From JBJXHG01 sp046160865 (GTDB lineage: Bacteria; Planctomycetota; UBA1135; GCA-002686595), in contig JBJXHG010000101.1 in NCBI GenBank assembly GCA_046160865.1, forward strand, positions 1-9,788: a DNA stretch of 9,788 nucleotides. The letters are read 5' to 3'. Both the position numbers and the translations under genes were made by a program. Shown one piece after another: positions 1-6,487 of the stretch; within the stretch, counting starts at the first letter, position 1; the number at the start of each line of letters is the position of its first letter. The notes below the pieces were generated by a model that was not told the DNA's origin, did no database searches, and saw nothing but the letters and a program-made list of their open reading frames with translations.

Positions 1-5
1 ATTTC

Positions 6-76
6 TCACCACGTCCTGCTGCGTTCGCGTCAACTCGCTTCGGCCGGCGTTGTTGGATCGGAATCGATCCTCGCCG
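6..76 (+). repeat. Repeat family R, copy 1 (plus orientation)
   Basis: This 71 bp block matches 145-215 at 67 of 71 positions by direct reading, with no gaps. It starts TCACCACGTCC and ends with the small hairpin GGATCG-GAAT-CGATCC (55-70). It probably extends left beyond the window edge. No credible coding potential: frames through it are arginine-rich and shared only with the other copies. What the family is (MITE-like, REP-like or other) cannot be told from one locus. Confidence 0.85.
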
Positions 77-144
77 CCCCAACAGGTCGCCTCCGGTGCG
101 CTCGGTCGCTCGACTTGCATCCACCGACACTTGCACCGTTTCGC

Positions 145-215
145 TCACCACGTCCTGCTGCGTTCGCGTCAACTCGCTTCCGCCCTCGTTGTTGGATCGG
201 AATCGATCCTCGCTG
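145..215 (+). repeat. Repeat family R, copy 2 (plus orientation)
   Basis: Direct repeat of 6-76, offset 139 bp. Its 145-206 part is also an imperfect inverted match to 236-298, including an 11 bp perfect pairing of ATCGGAATCGA (196-206) with TCGATTCCGAT (236-246). Copies 2 and 3 could therefore fold into one long hairpin with a loop of about 29 nt that contains CCTGACAGG. Confidence 0.85.
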
Positions 216-235
216 ACCTGACAGGAGAGCTGCGG

Positions 236-328
236 TCGATTCCGATGCAACGCCTTGCCCGAAGCGAGCTGTCGCGCTCTCGCGACGGACGCGGTGAGAA
301 ATGCAGGCTAGGAGCCTACGCCACAGAT
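236..328 (-). repeat. Repeat family R, copy 3 (inverted)
   Basis: Inverted copy of the family. The 240-311 part is nearly identical to 491-562 (70 of 72 positions), pointing to a recent duplication or strong conservation. The right part, ending GGCTAGGAGCCTACGCCACAGAT (positions 306-328), is the inverted partner of 427-468. It thus pairs leftwards with copy 2 and rightwards with copy 4. Confidence 0.85.
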
Positions 329-426
329 GCGCAACCAACCCACGGAAGGCCGTGTTCTGCTGCGCGACGCCTGGCGTCTCGCACACGAACATGGGGTCCG
401 GACGGGTCGGTTTTACGAACGCCGCG
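329..426. other. Non-repeated spacer between inverted repeat arms
   Basis: 98 bp enclosed by the inverted arms 261-328 and 427-493. It has no convincing gene. It contains short self-complementary bits: GACGC-CTG-GCGTC, and GTCCGGAC. Read on either strand it gives a short open frame, but that frame continues into the repeat arms and looks like a by-product of GC-rich palindromic DNA. Confidence 0.5.
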
Positions 427-493
427 ATCTGTGGCGCAGACTCCTAGCCCGCATCGCTCACCACGTCCTGCTGCGGTTGCGTCAACTCGCTTC
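427..493 (+). repeat. Repeat family R, copy 4 (plus orientation)
   Basis: Begins ATCTGTGGCGCAGACTCC and ends CAACTCGCTTC. It is inverted relative to 261-328: the inner 40 bp (429-468 against 287-326) differ at six positions, and the outer 25 bp are more diverged. The two arms enclose a 98 bp spacer (329-426). The last three bases are shared with copy 5. Confidence 0.85.
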
Positions 494-562
494 CGATGCA
501 ACGCCTTGCCCGAAGCGAGCTGTCGCGCTCTCGCGACGGACGTGGTGAGGAATGCAGGCTAG
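491..562 (-). repeat. Repeat family R, copy 5 (inverted), next to mutS 3' end
   Basis: Near-identical to 240-311 (two substitutions in 72 bp). It abuts copy 4 back to back, so 458-493 and 512-548 form a fold-back. The outer stem TCACCACGTCC (458-468) pairs perfectly with GGACGTGGTGA (538-548), and CTCGCTTC pairs with GAAGCGAG at the inner end. It lies about 30 bp past the mutS stop, so the mutS transcript should end in or read through this structure. Confidence 0.85.
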
Positions 563-577
563 CCGACGGTCTGTCGG
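563..577. terminator. Weak hairpin just past mutS stop
   Basis: CCGAC-GGTCT-GTCGG gives a 5 bp stem with a 5 nt loop, 15 bp from the mutS stop codon. On the mutS (minus) strand there is no T-tract after it, and on the plus strand only TTT follows. It is at best a weak terminator. The larger fold-back of repeats further on may do the job instead. Confidence 0.25.
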
Positions 578-592
578 TTTGCGCCGCGCCGC

Positions 593-3256
593 TCAAGAGC
601 GCTTGTTGTCGCGTTCGGCGAGCGTCTTGAGCTCGCGCAGCTTGAGCAGCGCATCGATCGGCGCGCAGCGATCGACGTCGAGCTTCGCGAGCTCCTGATG
701 CACGCGGCTCGGCGCCGCTTCGAAGAGCCGCAGCTGCATGCCGCCGGCGGGAGCCGCACTCGCCGCGCTGCTTTCGACGATGCGCGGCGCAAGCCCCTCG
801 GCGTCGTCTTCGATCGCCGAGAGGATCGTGCGCGCGCGCTCGATCACGGCTCTGGGCACGCCGGCCAGCCGGGCGACGTGGATGCCGTAGGAGCGGTCGG
901 TACCGCCCTCGACGATCTTGTGCAGGAAGACGATCTCGTCCTGCCACTCGCGCACGGCGACGTTCAGGTTGCACACGCCGCCGAGGCGCGACGAGAGCTC
1001 CGTCAGCTGGTGGTAGTGCGTCGCGAACAGGGTGCGGGCGCCGACGACGTCGTGCAGATGCTCAGTGATCGCCCAAGCGAGAGCGAGGCCGTCGAATGTG
1101 CTCGTGCCGCGGCCGACTTCGTCGAGCACGACCAGCGAACGCGATGTGGCGTTGTTCAGGATGTTCGCGATCTCGATCATCTCGACCATGAACGTCGATG
1201 CGTTGCGGCCGATGTCGTCCGCCGATCCGATGCGCGTGAAGATGCGGTCGACGACGCCGACGCGCGCTTCCTTCGCCGGCACGAACGAGCCGATCTGCGC
1301 GAGCAGCACGATGAGCGCGGTCTGGCGAATGTAGGTCGACTTGCCCGCCATGTTCGGTCCGGTCAAGACCGAGACCATGCGCTCCGTGCGGTCGAGACGG
1401 CTGTCGTTCGGAACGAATGCTTCCGCGTTCGTCTGCCGCTCGACGACCGGATGGCGTCCCTCGACGATCGTGATCGCGTCACCGTCGTCGACGATCGGCG
1501 CAACGTAACGGTTCTCGGCCGCTCTTTGCGCGAGCGCGGCGAGCACGTCGATCTCCGCGAGCGCGCGCGCAGTCTCGAGGATGCGCGGAATGTGCTGGGC
1601 GACTTCGGCACGAAGCTCCTGGAAGATCTCGTGCTCCAGGTCGCGCGCGACCTCCTCGGAGCCGAGCACCTTCGTCTCGAACTCCTTCAGCTCGGGCGTG
1701 ATGTAACGCTCGGCGGACTTGATCGTCTGCTTGCGGATGTAGTCGGCCGGCACACGATCGACCTGACTGCGCGACACCTCGATGAAGTAGCCGAACACCG
1801 AGTTGAACCCGACCTTGAGCGTCGAGATGCCGGTGCGCTCGATCTCGCGCGCCTGGAACGCGGCCATCTGCGACTTGCCGTTGCCGGCGAGGCCGCGCAG
1901 CTCGTCGAGCTTCGGCGAGAAACCCGAGCGCACGAGTCCGCCATCGCGCGTCGCGAGCGGCGGGTCGTCGACGAGCGTCGTGTGGATGCGCCGCAGCAAG
2001 TCGTCGAGCGGGTCGAGTTGCGCGGAGAGATCGGCGAGCCGCGCGGAGAACGCATTCGCGAGCTTCTGCTTCAGCGGTGCGACGACCTCGAGGGACCGCT
2101 CGATGCCGACTAGGTCGCGCGGGCTCGCGCGTCCGGTCGACACCTTCGCCGTCAGCCGCTCGAGGTCGAGGACTTGGCCGCACAACTCGCGCACTTCGTC
2201 GCGCAAGAACGGCGCGCCGACGAGCTCGCCCACCGCTTGTTGACGCGACAAGATCGTCGCGACGTCTCGCAGCGGCGCGAGCAGCCACTCGTGCAGCATG
2301 CGCCCGCCCATCGGCGTGCACGTCGCGTCGAGCACGTCGAGCAAGCTGCCCTCGCGGCGGCCTTCGCGCTGCGTCCGGAACAGCTCGAGGCACGCGAGCG
2401 TCGCGCGATCGAGCCCGACGAAGGCCGACTCGAGGACGAGCTCGATGCGCAGCACGTGCGCGCACGCGGACTTCTGTGTCTCCTCGAGGTACTGAAGCAG
2501 TGCGCCCGTCGCTGGCACGATCGGCGACGAGTCGACGATGCCGAAGCCTTCGAGGCTCGCGATGTGGAACTGCTTGAAGAGGCCGCGGCGAGCCGATTCA
2601 CGATCGAAGTACCAGCTCTCGCGCTCCGTCACGCGCCGTCCGAGTTGTCGGCGCACTTCCGTCCACACGCTCGGCTCGCTCGGGTCGATGGTCGGACAGA
2701 TCAATTCGGCCGGCAGGATGCGCGCCAGTTCGTCGGCGAGGCGGCTCGGCGAAGTCTCGGTCGCGAGCAATCGTCCCGTCGACACGTCGACCCACGCGAG
2801 ACCCGCGCGCTCGCGGTCGAGCCAGGCACAGGCCAAGTAGTTCGACGCGCGCGCATCGAGGGCGTCTTCTTCGGTGATCGTGCCCGCAGTGACGACGCGT
2901 ACGACGGCGCGATCGACGATGCCCTTCGCGAAGCGTGGGTCCTCGATCTGCTCGCAGATCGCGACCTTGAAGCCGCGTTGGACGAGCTTCATCAGATAGC
3001 CGTCGGCCGAGCGCACCGGTACGCCGGCCATCGCGATCGCATCCTCACCCTTCGAGCGCGCGGTGAGCGTCAGTCCGAGCTCGCGCGAGGCGACGCGCGC
3101 GTCCTCGTGAAAGAGCTCGTAGAAGTCGCCCATGCGAAAGAACAGCAGGGCGTCGGGCTGCTCGCGCTTCGCCTTCCAGTACTGCTCCATCATCGGGGTG
3201 ACAGGGCCACCGGAGGATCGCTCGGGCAGAGCCCGCTCGAGGTAAGTGCTGCGCAT
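593..3256 (-). CDS. mutS: DNA mismatch repair protein MutS
   Basis: MutS dimer that recognises mismatches and small loops in DNA and, on ATP binding, becomes a sliding clamp that recruits MutL; it acts on the nucleoid. The 887-residue product is full length for MutS1. Seen in order: the mismatch-binding domain with the Phe-X-Glu motif F45-Y46-E47 in MGDFYELF; connector and lever/clamp domains (about 135-600), including FGYFIEVS near 488-495; and the ATPase domain with Walker A GPNMAGKST (633-641), STFMVEM (687-693), Walker B VVLDEVGRGTSTFDG (709-723), FATHYHQL (744-751) and the dimerisation helix region RSYGIHVARLAGVP (788-801). The C-terminal PIDALLKLRELK (866-877) is the usual end of the family. 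The chosen start gives a 20-residue leader before TPMMEQYW, as in E. coli MutS. No clear Shine-Dalgarno precedes it, so a start at Met22 or Met23 is possible. No mutL lies in the window. Confidence 0.97.
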   Translation of the reverse strand: MRSTYLERALPERSSGGPVTPMMEQYWKAKREQPDALLFFRMGDFYELFHEDARVASRELGLTLTARSKGEDAIAMAGVPVRSADGYLMKLVQRGFKVAICEQIEDPRFAKGIVDRAVVRVVTAGTITEEDALDARASNYLACAWLDRERAGLAWVDVSTGRLLATETSPSRLADELARILPAELICPTIDPSEPSVWTEVRRQLGRRVTERESWYFDRESARRGLFKQFHIASLEGFGIVDSSPIVPATGALLQYLEETQKSACAHVLRIELVLESAFVGLDRATLACLELFRTQREGRREGSLLDVLDATCTPMGGRMLHEWLLAPLRDVATILSRQQAVGELVGAPFLRDEVRELCGQVLDLERLTAKVSTGRASPRDLVGIERSLEVVAPLKQKLANAFSARLADLSAQLDPLDDLLRRIHTTLVDDPPLATRDGGLVRSGFSPKLDELRGLAGNGKSQMAAFQAREIERTGISTLKVGFNSVFGYFIEVSRSQVDRVPADYIRKQTIKSAERYITPELKEFETKVLGSEEVARDLEHEIFQELRAEVAQHIPRILETARALAEIDVLAALAQRAAENRYVAPIVDDGDAITIVEGRHPVVERQTNAEAFVPNDSRLDRTERMVSVLTGPNMAGKSTYIRQTALIVLLAQIGSFVPAKEARVGVVDRIFTRIGSADDIGRNASTFMVEMIEIANILNNATSRSLVVLDEVGRGTSTFDGLALAWAITEHLHDVVGARTLFATHYHQLTELSSRLGGVCNLNVAVREWQDEIVFLHKIVEGGTDRSYGIHVARLAGVPRAVIERARTILSAIEDDAEGLAPRIVESSAASAAPAGGMQLRLFEAAPSRVHQELAKLDVDRCAPIDALLKLRELKTLAERDNKRS

Positions 3257-3437
3257 GGATCTACTTCGCCCGCCGTGCGAGCGCGGGGGGCGCGAAGTAT
3301 ACGGCTCGCCCGCCGATCCGTCCGTGCGCCACGCATCGCGTGGCCTCGCGATTGCACGGGCCCGCGCCGGCCCGCGCGAACGCCGCCTTGCGACGTCTCA
3401 CCGCGCTTCCGACGATGTCGTGATCGCTCGCACTCGA
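3257..3437. promoter_or_regulatory. Divergent intergenic region between mutS and the lipoprotein operon
   Basis: Both transcripts must start in or near this 181 bp gap. On the minus strand TATACT (3301-3296) is a good -10 match 40 bp before the mutS start, but no good -35 sits 16-18 bp from it. On the plus strand TTGCGA (3388-3393), 17 bp spacer and GACGAT (3411-3416) is a weak sigma-70-like pair 21 bp before the lipoprotein start. Neither gene has a strong ribosome binding site here. Confidence 0.35.
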
Positions 3438-4811
3438 ATGATCCGCACCGCGACAGCACCTCTACTCTTCGCGCGCGCGATGGCCGTCACGCGCGGCGTT
3501 GCGCTCGCCGTCTTCAGCACTGCCTGCGCGACCTATTCCGACAAGATCGACGGCGCGCTGCAGGACTTCCAGCGAGGACAGTTCGAGGAGTCGATCCGTG
3601 CTTTCGAGGACACGAAGACGACCGGATCGGCGTTCTTGTCGGGCGCCGAGGCCGGCACCGTGGCGCTTGCGGCGGGCGACTGGGACCGTGCGATCGAGCA
3701 GCTCGACCGCGCGGCCCTGGCCGGGCGTGAGGCGGAGGAGCGTGCACTCTTCTCGCCGGAGCGCCTCGGGGAAACGCTCGAGACATGGGTGTTGAACGAG
3801 GGCGCGAGCGAGTATCAGGGCGAAGGCTACGAGCGCGTACAGCTGCACGCCGGGCTCGCGCTCGCGTACCTCGCGAAGGGTGATCTCGAAGGCGCGCTCG
3901 TCGAAGTGAGGCGCTCGAACGCGTTGCTCGAGAGCGAAGAGAAGCTCTACGAGAAGAGCTATGCGGCCGGCGGTCTCGGGCACGTGCTCTCCGCGATCGC
4001 GTATGAACTGGACGGCAAGCTCGATGACGCCTACATCGACTACAAGCGCATGGTCGACAAGGGCGTGGGAATGGATCTTGCCGGCCGCGCGCTCGTCCGA
4101 TTGGCGAAGCGACAGCAGCGCGACGACGACCTCCGCATGTGGATCGAGAAATTCGGCGACGTCACCGATGCGCCCGTGGATTCCGCGAGCGTCATCGTGA
4201 TCGCGGGCGTCGGGCTCGGCGCGTACAAGCGCGATGTCACGCTGCCGATCCCGACGAGTGATGGTTTGCTGCAGTGGTCGATCCCCGTGTTCGAGCGGCG
4301 CGCGCAGCCACTCGAGTCCGTGACGCTCGAAGTCGAGGGCGGAAATCAGGGCGCGCGCACCGTCGTCGTGGAAAACGTCGCCGAAGTCGCGCGCGAGAAT
4401 CTCTCGGACCGGATCGCATGGCTCGCGGCGAAGTCGGCGGTGCGCGCGTTCTTGAAGCGCGAGCTCACGCGCAACTTGGAGGATGAAGCGGGCATTTGGG
4501 GTCGTATCGCCGGCGACGTGTTCACGTTCGTCAGCGAGCGGGCGGACTTGCGTTCCTGGCAAACGCTGCCCGACACGTGGCAAGCCGCGCGCGCGTTCGT
4601 TCCGCCTGGCGCGCATGCCTTGGCGCTATCCGCCAGCGACGGTCAGCGCAGTGCGCTGGGCACGTTCTCCTTGGGCGCTGGCGAGACGATGTTCGTGCTC
4701 GTCCGCACCGTTGGGAGTACGGTGCACGCGCACACGATCGGCGGTCGGTCCGTCGTCGAGGAAGTCGCGGAGCCGCCCGCTCACGACGTGAAGGAGAACA
4801 GCCCGCCATGA
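3438..4811 (+). CDS. COG3014-type TPR lipoprotein, first gene of the LpoB operon
   Basis: Probable envelope lipoprotein of 457 residues; molecular function not established. The N-terminus is hydrophobic up to Cys30 (VFSTAC), a non-canonical lipobox with Ser at -3. A start at Met15 (3480) would place the same Cys at 16 and cannot be excluded; neither start has a strong Shine-Dalgarno. TPR-like helices cover roughly residues 36-230, with the family-like block around YERVQLHAGLALAYLAKGDL (131-150) and ALVEVRR (153-159). A beta-rich part follows (about 250-315). The later conserved ADLRSWQTLP (369-378) is typical of COG3014 proteins as I remember them. The stop codon overlaps the next start (ATGA), so translation is probably coupled. 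By neighbourhood it is inferred to work with the YcfL-like and LpoB-like lipoproteins, perhaps as a scaffold for regulating peptidoglycan synthases. Family assignment rests on motif recall and gene context. Confidence 0.82.
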   Translation: MIRTATAPLLFARAMAVTRGVALAVFSTACATYSDKIDGALQDFQRGQFEESIRAFEDTKTTGSAFLSGAEAGTVALAAGDWDRAIEQLDRAALAGREAEERALFSPERLGETLETWVLNEGASEYQGEGYERVQLHAGLALAYLAKGDLEGALVEVRRSNALLESEEKLYEKSYAAGGLGHVLSAIAYELDGKLDDAYIDYKRMVDKGVGMDLAGRALVRLAKRQQRDDDLRMWIEKFGDVTDAPVDSASVIVIAGVGLGAYKRDVTLPIPTSDGLLQWSIPVFERRAQPLESVTLEVEGGNQGARTVVVENVAEVARENLSDRIAWLAAKSAVRAFLKRELTRNLEDEAGIWGRIAGDVFTFVSERADLRSWQTLPDTWQAARAFVPPGAHALALSASDGQRSALGTFSLGAGETMFVLVRTVGSTVHAHTIGGRSVVEEVAEPPAHDVKENSPP

Positions 4812-5227
4812 CGACCGCTGCGAATTGGTTCCGCGCACTCGCGCTCGCGTCCGTTCTAGTCATGGTGACCGCGTGCGAGAGCGCGAACCGTGCCCGTGAT
4901 GGCGAGCACGTGCGGCCGGAAGGCCTCGTGCTGACGGGCGATCCGACCGTCGAAGCGCAGCTCGAGCTGATCGGCCCGCGCATCTTGCGCCGCGCCGACG
5001 CGGAATTCCTCGATCTCGAGCTGCGTAGCAAGACGCACATGCGCCAGCGAATTCAAATCTGGATCGAGTGGTACGATCGCGCGGGACAGCGCATCGACAC
5101 CACGCTCGACGGCTGGACGCCGCTTGAACTCGATGGCGGCGCACGCCGCCATCTGTCGATTCCGGTTCCCGTCGCCGGAGTGGGGTCGTGGCGTCTCCAC
5201 GCCGCCCGCATCGACGGTCGTCTCTGA
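4808..5227 (+). CDS. DUF1425 / YcfL-like lipoprotein
   Basis: Small 139-residue lipoprotein of unknown function. A clear signal peptide ends in the lipobox VTAC with Cys23. The mature part is one beta-rich DUF1425-like domain: LDLELRSKT (68-76), IQIWIEWYDRAGQRI (82-96), then WTPLEL (103-108) and a final strand SWRLHAARI (127-135). The pattern strand, W/E-W-Y-D-x-x-G, W-x-x-L is the family signature as I know it. The start ATG overlaps the previous stop, and AAGGAG (4791-4796) lies 11 bases ahead of it. In E. coli ycfL is directly beside lpoB, and the same pairing here supports the call. The role is inferred only: an envelope partner of the LpoB system. Similarity to YcfL is at the level of motifs, so the gene symbol is left blank. 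Confidence 0.75.
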   Translation: MTTAANWFRALALASVLVMVTACESANRARDGEHVRPEGLVLTGDPTVEAQLELIGPRILRRADAEFLDLELRSKTHMRQRIQIWIEWYDRAGQRIDTTLDGWTPLELDGGARRHLSIPVPVAGVGSWRLHAARIDGRL

Positions 5228-5241
5228 CAAGCAGAAACGCG

Positions 5242-5247
5242 CAGGAG
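5242..5247 (+). promoter_or_regulatory. Shine-Dalgarno of the lpoB-like gene
   Basis: CAGGAG eight bases before ATG 5256. It fixes this start over the in-frame upstream ATG at 5124, which lies inside the previous gene and would destroy the lipoprotein signal peptide. It is one of the clearest ribosome binding sites in the window. Confidence 0.7.
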
Positions 5248-5255
5248 TTTGCCTC

Positions 5256-5888
5256 ATGAAATCATTGCATCTTGCTTTCGTCGCCACGCTGTTCGCCGCT
5301 AGCGCGTGCAGCTCCGTCCGCTACGGCGACGCGGAGTCCGTCGAGACCGTCAACATAGATTGGGGCTCGACGGACTTGCAGACGTTCTCGAAGAAGATGG
5401 TCGGCTCGCTGCTCGAAAGCCCGCAGCTCGCGTACATGAAGGCTCCCGGCAAGGGCGACGACATGCGCGTCATCGCGTACATGGGCGGGGTGCGCAACGA
5501 AACCAGCGAGCACATCAACACGGAAGCGATCACCGACTCGATCCGCACGGAGCTCTTGCAGAGCGGCAAGTTCCGTTTCGTCGCGGACCAGGTCGGACAA
5601 ACCGAGATCGGCGACCAGATCCGTTTCCAGCAGGAGTCCGGACGCGTGAATCCCGAGATGGCGAAGCAGTTCGGCAAGCAGCTCGGCGCGGACGTCACGA
5701 TCTACGGCGCGCTGCGGTCGATCGAGAAGCGCAAGGGACGCTCCCTCGAGTCGGGCGGTTCGAAAACGGAGGACCTCTATTACCAGTTCGTCTTGAACTG
5801 CGTGAACCTCGAGACCGGCGAGATCATCTGGTCCGACAAGGGTGAGATCCGCAAGACCGCCAAGACCGGCCTCTTCGGTTCGGGCTGA
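5256..5888 (+). CDS. lpoB: LpoB-like penicillin-binding protein activator, outer membrane lipoprotein
   Basis: In E. coli LpoB spans the periplasm from the outer membrane and stimulates the class A synthase PBP1b. The 210-residue product is close to E. coli LpoB length. A signal peptide ends at ASAC with Cys18. Family landmarks: conserved start of the fold RVIAYMGGVRNETSEHINT (71-89), TDSIRTELLQSGKFRFV (93-109), QIRFQQESG (121-129), the KQLGADVTIYGALRSI block (141-156), YYQFVLNCVNLETGEIIWSD (175-194) and the diagnostic GEIRK (196-200). Unlike E. coli LpoB there is only a short linker after the lipidated Cys, not a long Pro/Gln-rich tail, so the reach across the periplasm would be smaller. It is the last gene of the three-gene operon, 28 bp after the YcfL-like gene. 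A paralogous FlgP/CsgG-type lipoprotein is the main alternative, judged less likely. No class A PBP is encoded in the window. Confidence 0.85.
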   Translation: MKSLHLAFVATLFAASACSSVRYGDAESVETVNIDWGSTDLQTFSKKMVGSLLESPQLAYMKAPGKGDDMRVIAYMGGVRNETSEHINTEAITDSIRTELLQSGKFRFVADQVGQTEIGDQIRFQQESGRVNPEMAKQFGKQLGADVTIYGALRSIEKRKGRSLESGGSKTEDLYYQFVLNCVNLETGEIIWSDKGEIRKTAKTGLFGSG

Positions 5889-6036
5889 CGCATCCGCGCG
5901 CGGCCCGAGAATCCGCGTTCGTTCCGGTTCGCCGCATGGCTCGGGCCGCTACTCCAGAACGAGCTGGACCTGAGGGACGACACGACGACGACTGATCCTG
6001 AATAGAGCCTCCGCAGGGCTCGAACTCTCATGATGC
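5889..6036. other. Gene-free stretch after lpoB, before the first hairpin
   Basis: 148 bp with no supportable ORF. It contains GAGAATCCGCGTTCG (5908-5922), which resembles GAAGATTCGCGTTCG (6311-6325) ahead of the third hairpin, and AACTCT (6023-6028), which recurs before hairpins two and three. No good promoter is visible. Confidence 0.4.
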
Positions 6037-6079
6037 CGCGAACCCGCTGGTCGAAAAGACCAGCGGGTTCGCGTTCTTG
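6037..6079 (+). terminator. Intrinsic terminator 1, probable end of the lipoprotein operon
   Basis: Perfect 16 bp stem (6037-6052 with 6058-6073), loop GAAAA, followed by TTCTT. Stem: CGCGAACCCGCTGGTC. It lies 148 bp after the lpoB stop with no other candidate terminator between, so it is the likely end of the operon, unless it terminates a separate small RNA (see the related hairpins at 6235 and 6395). Confidence 0.8.
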
Positions 6080-6207
6080 ACGGTCTGTCTCCGCGTGGCG
6101 GCGGCGTTCGTCGGGCCGCGACCGCGGGGCACCGGGCAGCGCGCGAAGTTCTCGATCATGGTCGTTCGGAGCTCGTCGAGCTGCGGCTCGCAGGCCCGCA
6201 GTCACAA

Positions 6208-6235
6208 CTGCGCTGGGGACGACAACTCTTCTCGA
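6208..6235 (+). repeat. 28 bp box before hairpin 2
   Basis: CTGCGCTGGGGA followed by a four-base variable part and AACTCTTCTCGA. It matches 6366-6393 in 23 of 28 positions without gaps and is immediately followed by a terminator-like hairpin in both places. A short stem, CTGCGG (6181-6186) with CCGCAG (6196-6201), lies just upstream. Box plus hairpin looks like the 3' part of a repeated small transcript. Confidence 0.6.
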
Positions 6236-6279
6236 ACTCATCAGCCCGGCGGGTCATACCCGCCGGGCTGATGAGTTTT
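6235..6279 (+). terminator. Intrinsic terminator 2, 20 bp perfect stem
   Basis: Perfect 20 bp stem (6235-6254 with 6258-6277) and a 3 nt loop CAT, ending in TTTT. The stem sequence (ATCAGCCCGGCGGG core) differs from hairpins 1 and 3. Rightward termination is favoured because the T-run is on that side. No gene lies between it and hairpin 1, so it has no obvious transcript to end unless a small RNA is made here. Confidence 0.8.
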
Positions 6280-6365
6280 CGTCGACCTCCGTCGCCCGCG
6301 AAGATCCCGCGAAGATTCGCGTTCGCAGCGCGCGCAGATCCCGCTGGGATGCATGCAGCCAAGAG

Positions 6366-6393
6366 CTGTGCTGGGGATCCAAACTCTTCTCGA
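6366..6393 (+). repeat. 28 bp box before hairpin 3
   Basis: Second copy of the box at 6208-6235: CTGTGCTGGGGA, four variable bases, AACTCTTCTCGA. It too is preceded by a short stem, here ATCCC-GCT-GGGAT (6338-6350). The variable bases are the same number in both copies, consistent with duplication and not chance. Confidence 0.6.
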
Positions 6394-6394
6394 T

Positions 6395-6435
6395 GCGCGA
6401 ACCCGCCGGAGCAATCCGACGGGTTCGCGCTTTTT
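6395..6435 (+). terminator. Intrinsic terminator 3, GCAA tetraloop hairpin
   Basis: 16-position stem (6395-6410 with 6415-6430) with one mismatch (C6406/A6419), a GCAA loop (GNRA type) and a TTTTT tract at 6431-6435. Its outer stem GCGCGAACCCG is shared with hairpin 1. It lies 53 bp before the epimerase start, so it should stop any read-through from the left and isolates the epimerase gene. Confidence 0.82.
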
Positions 6436-6487
6436 CCAGCCACGCGGGCCGCAGGCGAGGCCGCTCACCGCCCGATAGCATGCCCCC

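Noticed and set aside
216..225. ACCTGACAGG, the reverse complement of CCTGTCAGGT near 9761
   Set aside because: A 10 bp match across the window is suggestive, but the flanks do not align, so it may be chance; not enough to link the two non-coding regions.
50..562. Open frame of 170 codons across the repeat cluster, with shorter ones on both strands
   Set aside because: It follows the repeats exactly, is rich in Arg/Ala/Ser, has no recognisable domain or ribosome binding site, and similar frames open on both strands of the same palindromes.
1..562. CRISPR array or integron attC sites
   Set aside because: Repeats vary in length and orientation with no regular unique spacers. The attC core (GTTRRRY with its complement) is not seen, and there are no cas or integrase genes.
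698..2113. Long open frames antisense to mutS
   Set aside because: Shadow frames of GC-rich coding DNA. The minus-strand product is a complete MutS with all motifs; the plus-strand translations are Arg-rich with no family features.
6077..6271. Small ORF of 64 codons between hairpins 1 and 2
   Set aside because: No ribosome binding site, composition unlike the neighbouring genes, and it ends inside the terminator-like hairpin at 6235-6279.
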